From the NCBI GenBank assembly GCA_025934895.1, contig JAICWH010000018.1, forward strand, positions 1 through 36,326: a DNA stretch of 36,326 nucleotides, in the 5' to 3' direction. The notes beneath the pieces were generated by a model. The model did not search any database. It saw only the letters and a list, made by a program, of their open reading frames with translations, and was not told where the DNA came from. The stretch is from Nocardioidaceae bacterium (GTDB taxonomy: Bacteria; Actinomycetota; Actinomycetes; Propionibacteriales; Nocardioidaceae). Below are positions 24,245-32,954 of the stretch, piece by piece. Position 1 is the first letter of the stretch. Every line of letters starts with the position of its first letter. The position numbers and the translations under genes are program-made.

Positions 24245-26406
24245 GAGCGCACGGAGATCTCCGCCACCCGGCCCTGGTAGCCGCCCGGTGCGGACGGCAG
24301 CGAGGTCAGCCAGACGACCAGCCACCGCGTCGCGACCGTCTTCTTCAGGCGGAGGTCGACCTTCGTGCCGGCGCGGGGGTTGGCTGCGACGACCGGGAGG
24401 CCCTGGTTGGTCGTGGGTGCCGACGAGACGTCCGGCGCCGCCAGGATCTGCACGGCGGTGGGGCTACCCCCCAGCGTCAGCCGGACCTCCCCGACGTCGG
24501 TCTTCCTGCCGAGGTCGACGAGCAGCCCGACCCCGCTCTTGAGCCCGCCGAGCTCCGGCTTGCCCCGATACGTCACCGTCGTCCAGAAAGTGTCGGGTTT
24601 GCCGTCGATGGCGAAGTGGGCGAGCTCGGGGTTCTCCTCCGGAGGGTCGGCCTCGGGGTCGAAGTCCTTCACGCCCGCGATGGGCAGGCGCGTCCCTCCG
24701 GCGGGCCGCTGGCTCGCTGAGGGTCTCCGGGCCCCGGTCGTGGTCGTCGGCTCGTCGGCCGGCCCGCGGCTCAGGTTGTAGGCGAAGACGACCGCCACCA
24801 CGACCACCAGCACGACCGCGAGAGCGATCCCGAGCCGCAGCCAACTGCGTCCGGGCAGGTCGTCGTCGGCGCGCTCGAGGCCCGGGTTGGCCCCGTCGTC
24901 CTCCGGAGGCGTGTCCGCGTCCGGGCCCCACACCGGCGGGACCGAGCCGTTGCCCGCGCCGACGCTTCGCTGACCGCCCGTGAACGAGCCCGTGGACGAG
25001 CCGCGGGTGGACGAGCGGCCCGCGACCGACCCTTCTCTCGGGCCGCCGGACACCGAACCGTCCTCGGAGGCCGCGTGTGTGGCAGTGCTTCCGATCGCGG
25101 CCCCGGCGGAGGCGGAACCCGGCCCCGCCCAGGTGGCGTGCGGGACGTGAGCCTGCGGCGAGGTGGCCTTGGCGGGCGCCCCACGTGTTCGACCGGCGCT
25201 CGAACCGGCCCCTCGCCCCCCCGTGCGGGACGGGGGGTCGGTGCGGCGGGATGCGTCGGTGCGGTCGGTGGAGGGTCGCCTCGGCGGCGGCTGACCGGGT
25301 GCGTCGTCGGCGAACAGCGGCCGTTGCGTCGGCATGGGAGCGGGCCCGGGGCCGGACCCGGGGGCCCGGGTCGCTGGACCGGCCTCGTCGAGGAACGGCG
25401 GCGCACCGGCCTGGGTGGCCTCCGGATCCACCCCCGCGTCCGCAGCGACGTCGGAGGCAACGTCGGAGGCGACGGTCGGCTCCCCGATGTCGGAGGCGAC
25501 GGTCGGCTCCCGGTCGCCGGTCAGGGACCCGTCGTCCCGCTCGGCCGGGAGGTCGGAGCGGCCGAGGACCGCGGTCCGTTCGAAGCCCGAGGGGCCCCAG
25601 GTCGAGCTGCCCCCCGGGTCGCCCAGGAAGTCGCTGAGAGCGGCCTGGATCTCCAGGGCGCTGTCGATCGGCGCCGCGCCCGGGTGCGCTCCCGCGTTCA
25701 GGACCTGCTCACAGATCGCGTCGAGGGGGCGGGGCACACCGGCGCGTACCCGGCGCGGTCGCAGCGGCCGGCCGTGCTCGGTGGGCGCGACCGGGATCGT
25801 CGAGCCCGTCGTGCCCGGCCAGCGGCCGACCAGCGCGGCATAGAGCAGCGCCGCGAGGTTGAGGACGTCGGACTCCTGCGGGCTCACCGGGGTGCCGTCG
25901 GTGACCAGCCGCTGGCCGTCCGCGTAGCGCAGGACCGCGTCGACGACGAAGCCGATGAGCTTGACGGTGCCGGTCTCGGAGATCATCACGTTCTCGGGGA
26001 GGAGCCGGCCGTGCGCGACACCGTTGCGGTGTGCGGTGGAGATGGCCTGCGCCACCTCCAGGACGACCCATGCGGCCCGGCGGGGCGAAAGCGCCCCGTC
26101 GGCCAGCAGCCGGTCCAGGGACACCCCCGACCCCCACTCGTTGACGACGTAGACCACGCCGTCCGCGGCCGCCGCGTCCAGCACCCGCAGCAGGTGGGGG
26201 TCGCTGACCAGAGCCGAGGAGCGCGCGGCGTCCAGCAGGGCGCCTGCGCGCGGGTCGGTGTCGGGCAGGACGTGGACAGCGACGCTCCGGGCGAGGACCT
26301 GGTCGGTGGCCCGCCAGAACAGCGCTCCGGAGCTCTCGTCGAGGAGGTCCTCGAGCGCGAACCGGCCGGCGAGGACGGTTCCGGGCCCGGTGGCTGAGTC
26401 GGTCAC
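24241..26406 (-). CDS. membrane-anchored pseudokinase with extracytoplasmic discoidin-like domain (MurJ-associated)
   Basis: A 721-residue protein. Residues 10-245 have a Ser/Thr kinase fold without catalytic residues: the VAIK lysine is His45 (VAVHVL), HRD is HGR (about 132-134), and DFG is IGF. A long disordered Thr/Ser/Pro-rich linker follows. Then come one membrane helix (about 526-544) and an outer domain (about 575-721) with a discoidin-like pattern, including FAIDGKPDTFWTT and VDLGRKTDVGEVRLTL. The same domain order forms the C-terminal half of the mycobacterial MviN/MurJ fusion, whose phosphorylated pseudokinase recruits FhaA. Here it is separate, 72 bases downstream of murJ. The GTG at 26406 has GGGAGGGA upstream. 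Confidence 0.85.
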   Translation of the reverse strand: MTDSATGPGTVLAGRFALEDLLDESSGALFWRATDQVLARSVAVHVLPDTDPRAGALLDAARSSALVSDPHLLRVLDAAAADGVVYVVNEWGSGVSLDRLLADGALSPRRAAWVVLEVAQAISTAHRNGVAHGRLLPENVMISETGTVKLIGFVVDAVLRYADGQRLVTDGTPVSPQESDVLNLAALLYAALVGRWPGTTGSTIPVAPTEHGRPLRPRRVRAGVPRPLDAICEQVLNAGAHPGAAPIDSALEIQAALSDFLGDPGGSSTWGPSGFERTAVLGRSDLPAERDDGSLTGDREPTVASDIGEPTVASDVASDVAADAGVDPEATQAGAPPFLDEAGPATRAPGSGPGPAPMPTQRPLFADDAPGQPPPRRPSTDRTDASRRTDPPSRTGGRGAGSSAGRTRGAPAKATSPQAHVPHATWAGPGSASAGAAIGSTATHAASEDGSVSGGPREGSVAGRSSTRGSSTGSFTGGQRSVGAGNGSVPPVWGPDADTPPEDDGANPGLERADDDLPGRSWLRLGIALAVVLVVVVAVVFAYNLSRGPADEPTTTTGARRPSASQRPAGGTRLPIAGVKDFDPEADPPEENPELAHFAIDGKPDTFWTTVTYRGKPELGGLKSGVGLLVDLGRKTDVGEVRLTLGGSPTAVQILAAPDVSSAPTTNQGLPVVAANPRAGTKVDLRLKKTVATRWLVVWLTSLPSAPGGYQGRVAEISVRS

Positions 26407-26478
26407 GTCCCTCCCTCGTCCCGCAGGGGTCTGCCTGCGTTGCTCGCTCCAGCGGAGACCCATGCTACGGGTGTCCGA

Positions 26479-28257
26479 TCAGCGGCGGACGCGACTGGTG
26501 AGGAGCCCGATGATCCCCGTCACCTCCGTGATCCTCATCGCGCGGGCGAGGGCGAGGAAGACCAGGCCGTCGACCAGGGCCGTCACCGCGAGGGCCGTGC
26601 CGGCCTGCAGCTTGCCGCTGCCCGAGGTGGCCGCGGGGCCGGTGTCCGCGGGCCACAGGTGCTGCACGCCGTACCTCGCCAGCCACGCCGTCAGCGTCGC
26701 CAGGCCGGCGGCGATCAGCAGCCGGACCAGGAACCGGATCAGCACCGGGGTCCGCAGCCCGCCGAGAACGTGGCGCAGCAGCGAGAAGGAGCAGGCGGCA
26801 CCGAGGAGGTACGACGCCCCGTAGGCGATCACCAGCCCCGGCGCGGTGTCCGAGGGGGACGCATGGCGGGTCAGCACCACGGCCAGCACGATGTTGGTCA
26901 CGGCGATCACGCACTGCACCCAGAAGACGGTGCGGGTGCGCTCGAGGGCGTAGAACCCGCGCAGCATCAGGTAGTGGCTGGTGAAGAACACCAGACCGGG
27001 CGCGAACAGGGCCAGCGACACCGCGAACGCCGGCACGGCCGGCCGCGCGGCGCCGTAGCCGATCATCAGGTTGCTCAGGTCCAGGGCCACCAGCGGCAGC
27101 AGGAGCGCGAACGGGATGATCAGCACGAACGCCGTGCGCAGGGTGGACGAGACGCTGTCCGCGAGCGCGCGCAGGTCCGACTGTGCGGCGAACGCCGAGA
27201 GCCGCGGCAGCATCGCGGTCGCCAGGGACACGGTCACGATGGAGTGCGGCACCATCACCAGCAGGAAGGCGCTCGAGTAGATGGTGTAGCCGGTGCCGCC
27301 GCTGTGGTGGGCGCCGCAGACGTGCCCGAACGCTTCGGCGGTGCCCGAGGACGCGATCTTCACCACGACGGTGTAGGCGACCTGGTTGACCACGACGAAC
27401 AGGACCGTCCAGATGCCCAGCCGCATGGTATGACCCAGGCCGGTGCCCCGCAGGTCGAACCGGGGCCGGAAGCGGTAGCCGGCCCGCTGCAGGAACGGCA
27501 CCAGGATGAGCAGCTGCACCGCGATCCCGACGGTCGAGCCGAGGCCGAGCAGCAGCTCCTGGGCACCGGTGTACCCGCCGACCGCCGACCCGGGCCCGGA
27601 CAGCACCGCCGGGTCGCTGGGCCCCCCGGGGCGGCACAGGTCGCTCACCGGCCCGAAGGACCAGAGATAGACCCCGAGGACCGCGACCGAGATGACGTTG
27701 TTCGCGATCGGTGCCCACATCATCGGCCCGAAGGTGCCCCGGGCGTTGAGCACCTGGCCGACGAGGACGAACATGCCGTAGAAGAACACCTGCGGCACGC
27801 AGTAGCGGGTGAACGCGATCACCGACTCGCGCTGACTCGCGAGCTCGGGGGTGAAGTAGCTGCCGTCCAGGAACAGCCGGACCAGCACCGGCGCGGCGAT
27901 GACCAGCACGGCACTGACCCCGGCGAGGAAGAGTGCGGCCACGGTGATGACCCGGCTGGTGTACCCCTCTCCGCCGTCGGCGTCGAACGTCTGGGCCCGC
28001 ACCAGCTGGGGGACCAGCACCGCGTTGAAGACCCCGCCGGCGAGCAGGATGTACAGCATGTTGGGCAGGGTGTTCGCGATCGTGAAGATGTCGGCGTGCA
28101 GGGCGGTGCCGAGCGCAGCGGCGAGCATCGCGTTGCGCACGAACCCGCTCAGCCGCGACACGACGGTGCCGGCGGCCATCACCGCGCTCGAGGACAGGAT
28201 GCTCGGGTCGGTGCCGGCTCGGGTGCCGCCGCGGGTCCTGCTCTCGGACGGGCTCAC
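26479..28257 (-). CDS. murJ: lipid II flippase MurJ (MviN)
   Basis: A MOP-superfamily transporter that flips lipid II across the cytoplasmic membrane for peptidoglycan synthesis. It has 592 residues with about 14 hydrophobic segments. The family opening GTVVSRLSGFVRNAMLAAALG (about 31-51) carries a conserved Arg, and NTLPNMLYILLAGGVFNAVLVPQLV follows. An insertion near residues 215-245 (VSDLCRPGGPSDPAVLSGPG) lies in a loop. It starts at the GTG at 28257, overlapping the DUF6049 stop by 4 bases. Unlike the mycobacterial protein it ends after the transporter domain. Confidence 0.95.
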   Translation of the reverse strand: MSPSESRTRGGTRAGTDPSILSSSAVMAAGTVVSRLSGFVRNAMLAAALGTALHADIFTIANTLPNMLYILLAGGVFNAVLVPQLVRAQTFDADGGEGYTSRVITVAALFLAGVSAVLVIAAPVLVRLFLDGSYFTPELASQRESVIAFTRYCVPQVFFYGMFVLVGQVLNARGTFGPMMWAPIANNVISVAVLGVYLWSFGPVSDLCRPGGPSDPAVLSGPGSAVGGYTGAQELLLGLGSTVGIAVQLLILVPFLQRAGYRFRPRFDLRGTGLGHTMRLGIWTVLFVVVNQVAYTVVVKIASSGTAEAFGHVCGAHHSGGTGYTIYSSAFLLVMVPHSIVTVSLATAMLPRLSAFAAQSDLRALADSVSSTLRTAFVLIIPFALLLPLVALDLSNLMIGYGAARPAVPAFAVSLALFAPGLVFFTSHYLMLRGFYALERTRTVFWVQCVIAVTNIVLAVVLTRHASPSDTAPGLVIAYGASYLLGAACSFSLLRHVLGGLRTPVLIRFLVRLLIAAGLATLTAWLARYGVQHLWPADTGPAATSGSGKLQAGTALAVTALVDGLVFLALARAMRITEVTGIIGLLTSRVRR

Positions 28258-30629
28258 ACGGGCTCCCGCCGGCCGGGCGGCCGGGGTGCGGTCGTCTCGC
28301 CGCGCTGCGCGGCGGGGGTGGCGCGGCGGCGGATCCGCCGGTACAGCCGCACGACGATGGCCAGGAACAGCAGGGCCGCTCCGATGCCGATGATCACCCA
28401 GATCACCGTGCTCACGTGGCTGGTGCGGACGCTGAACCGGGTCTGGCTGCCCAGCGGCTCACCGGCGGCGTCGGTCACCTTCAAGGTCACGGCGTGCACC
28501 CCGATGTCCCGGGAGCGGACCTCGAGCCGGATCGACGTGCGCCGGCCGGCACCGAGGGTCACCGGGGCGAGCTTGGCGATCCGAAGGCGTGAACCCGGTG
28601 TCGAGACGGCGAGCCCGACCCGCACGGTGCGCCCGAGGTCGTTGACCAGCGTCACCTGGACCGGCCCGGACTCCCCCGACATCATCACGAAGGGAGGGCC
28701 CTCGATGTGCACCTTCGCCATCAGCGACAGCACGTAGGCCGTCCCGCGGGCCGTCTCCCGGCGGGCCACCTCGGGGTCGGCCCGGGCGTTCCCCGAGGAC
28801 CCGAGGAGCGCGACCTTCGCGAGCGTCGTGCCCACCGAGTCCAGCCCGTCGTCGTCCTGCAGGATGGCCGAGAGGATCGTCCCCGTGCGCGCCAGCCTCG
28901 CCGTCGCCGCCAGGTTGGCCGACGGCAGCTGTGCGGCCCGCTCGGCCTTCGGGTAGCTGAGCTCGGTGGCCGCTGCCGAGGCCGGGGACCCCGCCGTGCT
29001 CGACGTCGTGGCGGCGACCGAGGACAGGTCGACCATCTGCAGCCACGGCTGCGCGAGGCCACCGAAGAAGCGGGAGGAGGCCCATCCTGCGCCCGGGTCC
29101 CAGGACGCCGGCAGGGTGACGACCAGGGGCTCCTGGCGCTGCGGTGACATGGCATGCAGGGCGGCGTCGCTGAGCAGCCGCTGCCGGACCGCGAGAGCGC
29201 TGTACGGCGGGTTCGGCGCGGGTCCTCCGGACCCCGCCCGGCCGTCAGTGAGGACGACGCTCGCGCGGGCACCGGCGGTCACGGACGACCCGGCGACGAC
29301 GGGTCCCTGGGTGTCGGGCAGCACCGAGTCGGCGAGGAGCACCGTCGTCTCGCGGCCGACCTCCCGCAGGGCCGACTCGGGGAGGTAGCCGGAGAGCGGG
29401 TCGACCACGGGCGTGGGGTCGACCGCGCCGTAGCCGCGTGCCGTGGCAGCGCTCAGCACGGCTGCCCGGTCGTAGAGCGAGCGCCCCACGCCGGCCAGGC
29501 GGCCGTCGAGCGTGCTGTCGAGGGCGGCGGCCACATCCAGGTCGGCGTAGGGGACGGTGGCGACGGTGTGGGTGGGTGCCTGTCGCCGGAACTCCGCGAG
29601 CCACGCCTGGGCGGCCTGCTCGCCGACCGTCTGGTCGGGACCCCGGGTGGTGCCGTTCGACGCGCCATCGCCGCTCGTGGGGCTGCTGGTGGGGCTGCTT
29701 GTGGGGCTGCCGGAGGGGCTGACGCTAGGGCTGGCGCTGGGGTTGGCGGCGGAGCCGGTCCCCGACGTGATGCCCGTGAGACCCGCACCCACCTTCGGGT
29801 TGCCACGGGCGAGGGACTGCACAGCGTCTAGGACCGCCGGGTCGACCACCCAGGTGAGCGGCTGGCTCGCTCGGGAGCTGAGCCTCAGCAACCTCGTCAG
29901 CCGGCCCTGGGGGGCGAGCTCCCGATCCCAGCCGTCGCTCCCCAGCAGCCGGCCGGCCCCGCCGCGACGCACCGGCGCCCGGATGGGTACGACGAGCGCG
30001 AGGCGGGTCCTGGTGCGAGCGGCGGCGGCCGTCCCGGGCCTCGGGAGCAGCGGCATGAACGTCCGGGCGCGACCGTCCGCGATGGCGTCCCGGCGGCCGT
30101 CCACGGCCCCCAGCACATGCACGCCGACCCAGTAGACCCCCGTGCGCCCCGAGATCCCGAGGTCGGCCCGGCTCACCGAGACGCGGTAGGCCAGCGAACT
30201 GCCGGGCGCGAGGTTCCCGACCTGGTCGTAGAGCCCTTCGGCGGCCCGTCGTACGCCCACCTGGGTGTCGGCGTCGGTCGCCGCCGCGCGGGCCAGGTCG
30301 GCGCGCGAGCGGATCGGGTCGGGGGACGTGAGCAGGTAGGCCTGCAGCCCGGTCCAGGTCTGCTCGGACCGGTTGGTGATGACACCGGTGAGCGTCACCC
30401 GCCCCTGGACCGGGATCGTCGCGGGGGCCAGCGTGTCGATGGTGACCTCGAGCGGAGTCTCGACGGCGGTTGCCTGGACGGCGGCGGCCGCCTCGACGGC
30501 CGGTGCAGGGAGCGCGGCGAGCCCGGTGCCGCCCAGCGTCGCGAGCAGCACACCGGCCAGCAGACCGGCCGCGCGACCCGTCTTGCGCTGAGGCACGCCG
30601 GGACTGGTCACAGGCGCAAGGCTAGTCAC
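28254..30629 (-). CDS. DUF6049 family exported membrane protein
   Basis: A 791-residue protein with an N-terminal hydrophobic signal segment (about 20-45), a large extracytoplasmic part and one C-terminal membrane helix (VIWVIIGIGAALLFLAIVV) followed by Arg-rich cytoplasmic residues. A Ser/Pro/Thr-rich linker lies in the middle. The family (M. tuberculosis Rv3909) is always near murJ in actinobacteria but has no established function; a role in envelope assembly is only inferred from context. It starts at the GTG at 30629; a second GTG at 30611 is possible. First gene of the murJ-pseudokinase-sigM unit. Confidence 0.85.
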   Translation of the reverse strand: MTSLAPVTSPGVPQRKTGRAAGLLAGVLLATLGGTGLAALPAPAVEAAAAVQATAVETPLEVTIDTLAPATIPVQGRVTLTGVITNRSEQTWTGLQAYLLTSPDPIRSRADLARAAATDADTQVGVRRAAEGLYDQVGNLAPGSSLAYRVSVSRADLGISGRTGVYWVGVHVLGAVDGRRDAIADGRARTFMPLLPRPGTAAAARTRTRLALVVPIRAPVRRGGAGRLLGSDGWDRELAPQGRLTRLLRLSSRASQPLTWVVDPAVLDAVQSLARGNPKVGAGLTGITSGTGSAANPSASPSVSPSGSPTSSPTSSPTSGDGASNGTTRGPDQTVGEQAAQAWLAEFRRQAPTHTVATVPYADLDVAAALDSTLDGRLAGVGRSLYDRAAVLSAATARGYGAVDPTPVVDPLSGYLPESALREVGRETTVLLADSVLPDTQGPVVAGSSVTAGARASVVLTDGRAGSGGPAPNPPYSALAVRQRLLSDAALHAMSPQRQEPLVVTLPASWDPGAGWASSRFFGGLAQPWLQMVDLSSVAATTSSTAGSPASAAATELSYPKAERAAQLPSANLAATARLARTGTILSAILQDDDGLDSVGTTLAKVALLGSSGNARADPEVARRETARGTAYVLSLMAKVHIEGPPFVMMSGESGPVQVTLVNDLGRTVRVGLAVSTPGSRLRIAKLAPVTLGAGRRTSIRLEVRSRDIGVHAVTLKVTDAAGEPLGSQTRFSVRTSHVSTVIWVIIGIGAALLFLAIVVRLYRRIRRRATPAAQRGETTAPRPPGRREPV

Positions 30630-30654
30630 TGCGCAGGGGCCCCCTCGCTGATGA

Positions 30655-30663
30655 GGATAGAGT
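30655..30663. promoter_or_regulatory. overlapping divergent -10 elements of pcnA and the DUF6049 gene
   Basis: TAGAGT (30658-30663, plus) lies 8 bases before the pcnA GTG at 30672, spacing typical of leaderless actinobacterial transcripts. On the minus strand TATCCT (30660-30655) is 25 bases from the DUF6049 start. Neither has a recognisable -35. Confidence 0.5.
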
Positions 30664-30671
30664 TGCCCCTC

Positions 30672-32186
30672 GTGTCCGACCAGCCCGAGCAGCCTCCCCG
30701 GCAGCCCACCGGTGCGCCCGGGGCCGTGGTGGTCGACGAGCCGGCCGCGACCCGCAACATGCGCGACGTGCAGGACACAGCCGTGCGCGAGCTGCTGCGG
30801 CTCTCACCGGTCATCGACGAGCTCGGCGCCCGGTTCACCGGGGCGGGTGAGCAGATCGCCCTGGTGGGTGGCCCGGTCCGCGACGCGATGCTCGGCCGGC
30901 TGCACAACGACCTCGACTTCACGACGTCGGCTCGTCCGGAGACGACCGAGCGGCTGCTGGCCGGCTGGGCGGACGCGACGTGGGACATGGGCCGGTCGTT
31001 CGGGACGATCGGCTGCCGGAAGGGGCCGTGGCAGATCGAGGTCACCACCTACCGCAGCGACGCCTACGCCCCGGACTCCCGCAAGCCGGCGGTGGCCTTC
31101 GGGGACACTCTCGACGGCGACCTCGGCCGTCGCGACTTCACCGTCAACGCGATGGCCGTGACCCTGCCGGACCGGAGGTTCGAGGACCCCTGCGGCGGGA
31201 TCCTCGACCTCGCGCACGGCCTCCTGCGCACCCCGGGGACACCGGAGGACTCCTTCTCCGACGACCCCCTGCGGATGCTGCGGGCGGCGCGCTTCGCCGC
31301 CCAGCTCGGGTTCACCGTCGACCCGGGCGTCGTGCACGCGATGACGGACATGGCGCAGAGGATCTCGATCGTGTCCGCGGAGCGGATCCGCGACGAGCTG
31401 GTCAAGCTGGTGCTGGCGCCGGACCCCCGGCGCGGGCTCTCCCTGCTGGTGGAGACCGGGCTGGCCGACCGGGTGCTGCCCGAGCTGCCGGCGCTCGCCC
31501 TCGAGCGCGACGAGCACCACCGGCACAAGGACGTCTACGAGCACACCCTGACCGTGCTCGAGCAGAGCATCGACCTCGAGGTCCGGCTGCCCGGTGGCGG
31601 GCCGGACCTGGTGTCCCGACTCGCCGCGCTGATGCACGACGTCGGGAAGCCCCGGACGCGCCGGTTCGCCGACGACGGGACCGTCACCTTCCATCACCAC
31701 GACGTGGTCGGCGCCAAGCTGACCCGCAGGCGTCTGAAGGCGCTGCGGTTCTCCAACGAGGTCATCGAGCGGGTGGCGCGGCTGGTGGAGCTGCACCTGC
31801 GGTTCCACGGCTACGGGTCGGGGGAGTGGACCGACTCGGCCGTCCGCCGCTACGTCCGCGATGCCGGCGACGACCTCGAGCGGCTGCACGTGCTCACCCG
31901 GGCCGACTGCACGACGCGCAACCGGCGCAAGGCGGACCGGCTGCGCCGGGCCTACGACGAGCTCGAGGAGCGGATCGCCCGGCTCGCCGAGCAGGAGCAG
32001 CTCGACTCGGTGAGGCCGGACCTGGACGGCAACCAGATCATGGAGCTGCTCGGCGTGGGCCCGGGACCCGAGGTCGGCGCGGCGTACCGGTATCTCCTGG
32101 AGGCCCGGATGGACCACGGCCCGATGAGCACCGACGAGGCGTCCGCCCGGCTCCTGGAGTGGTGGCGGGCCCGTTCCGGCTCCTGA
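30672..32186 (+). CDS. pcnA: CCA tRNA nucleotidyltransferase
   Basis: Adds or repairs the 3' CCA end of tRNAs. It has 504 residues. The nucleotidyltransferase head has LVGGPVRDAMLG (about 64-75) and the catalytic Asp pair in NDLDFTT (Asp80, Asp82), then the RRDFTVNAMA segment. A C-terminal HD phosphohydrolase domain follows, with YEHTLTVLEQ and ALMHDVGKPRTRRF (His322-Asp323). I chose the GTG at 30672 because a TAGAGT -10 lies 8 bases upstream, suggesting a leaderless mRNA. The ATG at 30651 and TTG at 30663 are in-frame alternatives. The mutT4-like NUDIX gene often found beside it is absent. Confidence 0.93.
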   Translation: MSDQPEQPPRQPTGAPGAVVVDEPAATRNMRDVQDTAVRELLRLSPVIDELGARFTGAGEQIALVGGPVRDAMLGRLHNDLDFTTSARPETTERLLAGWADATWDMGRSFGTIGCRKGPWQIEVTTYRSDAYAPDSRKPAVAFGDTLDGDLGRRDFTVNAMAVTLPDRRFEDPCGGILDLAHGLLRTPGTPEDSFSDDPLRMLRAARFAAQLGFTVDPGVVHAMTDMAQRISIVSAERIRDELVKLVLAPDPRRGLSLLVETGLADRVLPELPALALERDEHHRHKDVYEHTLTVLEQSIDLEVRLPGGGPDLVSRLAALMHDVGKPRTRRFADDGTVTFHHHDVVGAKLTRRRLKALRFSNEVIERVARLVELHLRFHGYGSGEWTDSAVRRYVRDAGDDLERLHVLTRADCTTRNRRKADRLRRAYDELEERIARLAEQEQLDSVRPDLDGNQIMELLGVGPGPEVGAAYRYLLEARMDHGPMSTDEASARLLEWWRARSGS

Positions 32187-32196
32187 CCTGTGCCCC

Positions 32197-32202
32197 TAGG
32201 CT
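32197..32202 (+). promoter_or_regulatory. candidate -10 element for a leaderless AIM24 mRNA
   Basis: TAGGCT lies 6 bases before the ATG at 32209. There is no ribosome-binding site, so transcription may start at the ATG itself. Confidence 0.4.
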
Positions 32203-32208
32203 GCGGGG

Positions 32209-32916
32209 ATGCAGAGTGAACTGTTCTCCCAGTCCAACCTCGAGGTCGAGGGCAAGCGGTTCGCCCTCCAGAACTCCCAGCTGCTCCGGGTCTCGCTCGG
32301 CGGGGACGTGCTCTCGGTCAAGGGCGCCATGGTGGCCTACCAGGGCTCGGTCCGCTTCGACCACGAGAAGGCCGGCGGCGTCGGCAAGCTGCTCAAGAAG
32401 ATGGTGACCAGCGAGGACATGCCGCTGATGCGGGTCTCGGGCGAGGGCGAGGTGTTCTTCGCCCACGAGGCGGGCTACGTCTATCTCGTCGACCTCGCCG
32501 GTGACGGGCTCAGCGTGAACGGCCGCAACCTGCTGGCCTTCGAGGCGTCGCTGGAGTGGGACATCCACCGGGTGAAGGGGGTCGGGATGATGGCCGGCGG
32601 GCTGTTCAACACGACCGTCTCAGGCACCGGGACGGTCGCGCTCTGCACCGTCGGCCACCCGGTGGTGCTCGACTGCTCGCAGCAGGCGACGTACGTCGAC
32701 GTGCAGGCCTGTGTCGCGTGGTCCTCGTCCCTGTCGCCCAACGTGGTGTCCTCGATGAACATGAGGTCGATGCTGCGTGGCGGCTCGGGAGAGGCGTTCC
32801 AGTACGCCTTCCAGGGCCCCGGCTTCGTCGTCGTCCAACCCTCGGAGTGGGCTCCCGTCACGACCCAGGGCCGCGGCGGCGGCGGAGGCCCGCTCGAGAA
32901 CCTCCTCGGCGGCTGA
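32209..32916 (+). CDS. AIM24 family protein
   Basis: A 235-residue protein matching the AIM24 (tryptophan RNA-binding attenuator-like) family: a beta-rich fold with SQLLRVSLGGDVLSVKGAMVAYQG at the start and GFVVVQPSEW near the end. The C-terminus is a short Gly-rich tail. In bacteria the role is unknown; in yeast the homologue affects mitochondrial inner-membrane architecture. No signal peptide or membrane helix is visible. It lies 22 bases after pcnA and is convergent with the MFS gene. Family firm, function unknown. Confidence 0.85.
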   Translation: MQSELFSQSNLEVEGKRFALQNSQLLRVSLGGDVLSVKGAMVAYQGSVRFDHEKAGGVGKLLKKMVTSEDMPLMRVSGEGEVFFAHEAGYVYLVDLAGDGLSVNGRNLLAFEASLEWDIHRVKGVGMMAGGLFNTTVSGTGTVALCTVGHPVVLDCSQQATYVDVQACVAWSSSLSPNVVSSMNMRSMLRGGSGEAFQYAFQGPGFVVVQPSEWAPVTTQGRGGGGGPLENLLGG

Positions 32917-32954
32917 GAGGCAGCAGCGGGGCCGCTCCCACCGCGCCTCCGGTT

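Noticed and set aside
26440-28737. Long plus-strand open frame rich in Arg, Gly, His and Gln opposite murJ
   Set aside because: Its composition is what results from reading the complement of membrane-protein codons; no family resemblance.
32917-32954. AGCGG/CCGCT palindrome between AIM24 and MFS as a terminator
   Set aside because: The loop would be only 2 bases, so the hairpin cannot form as written.
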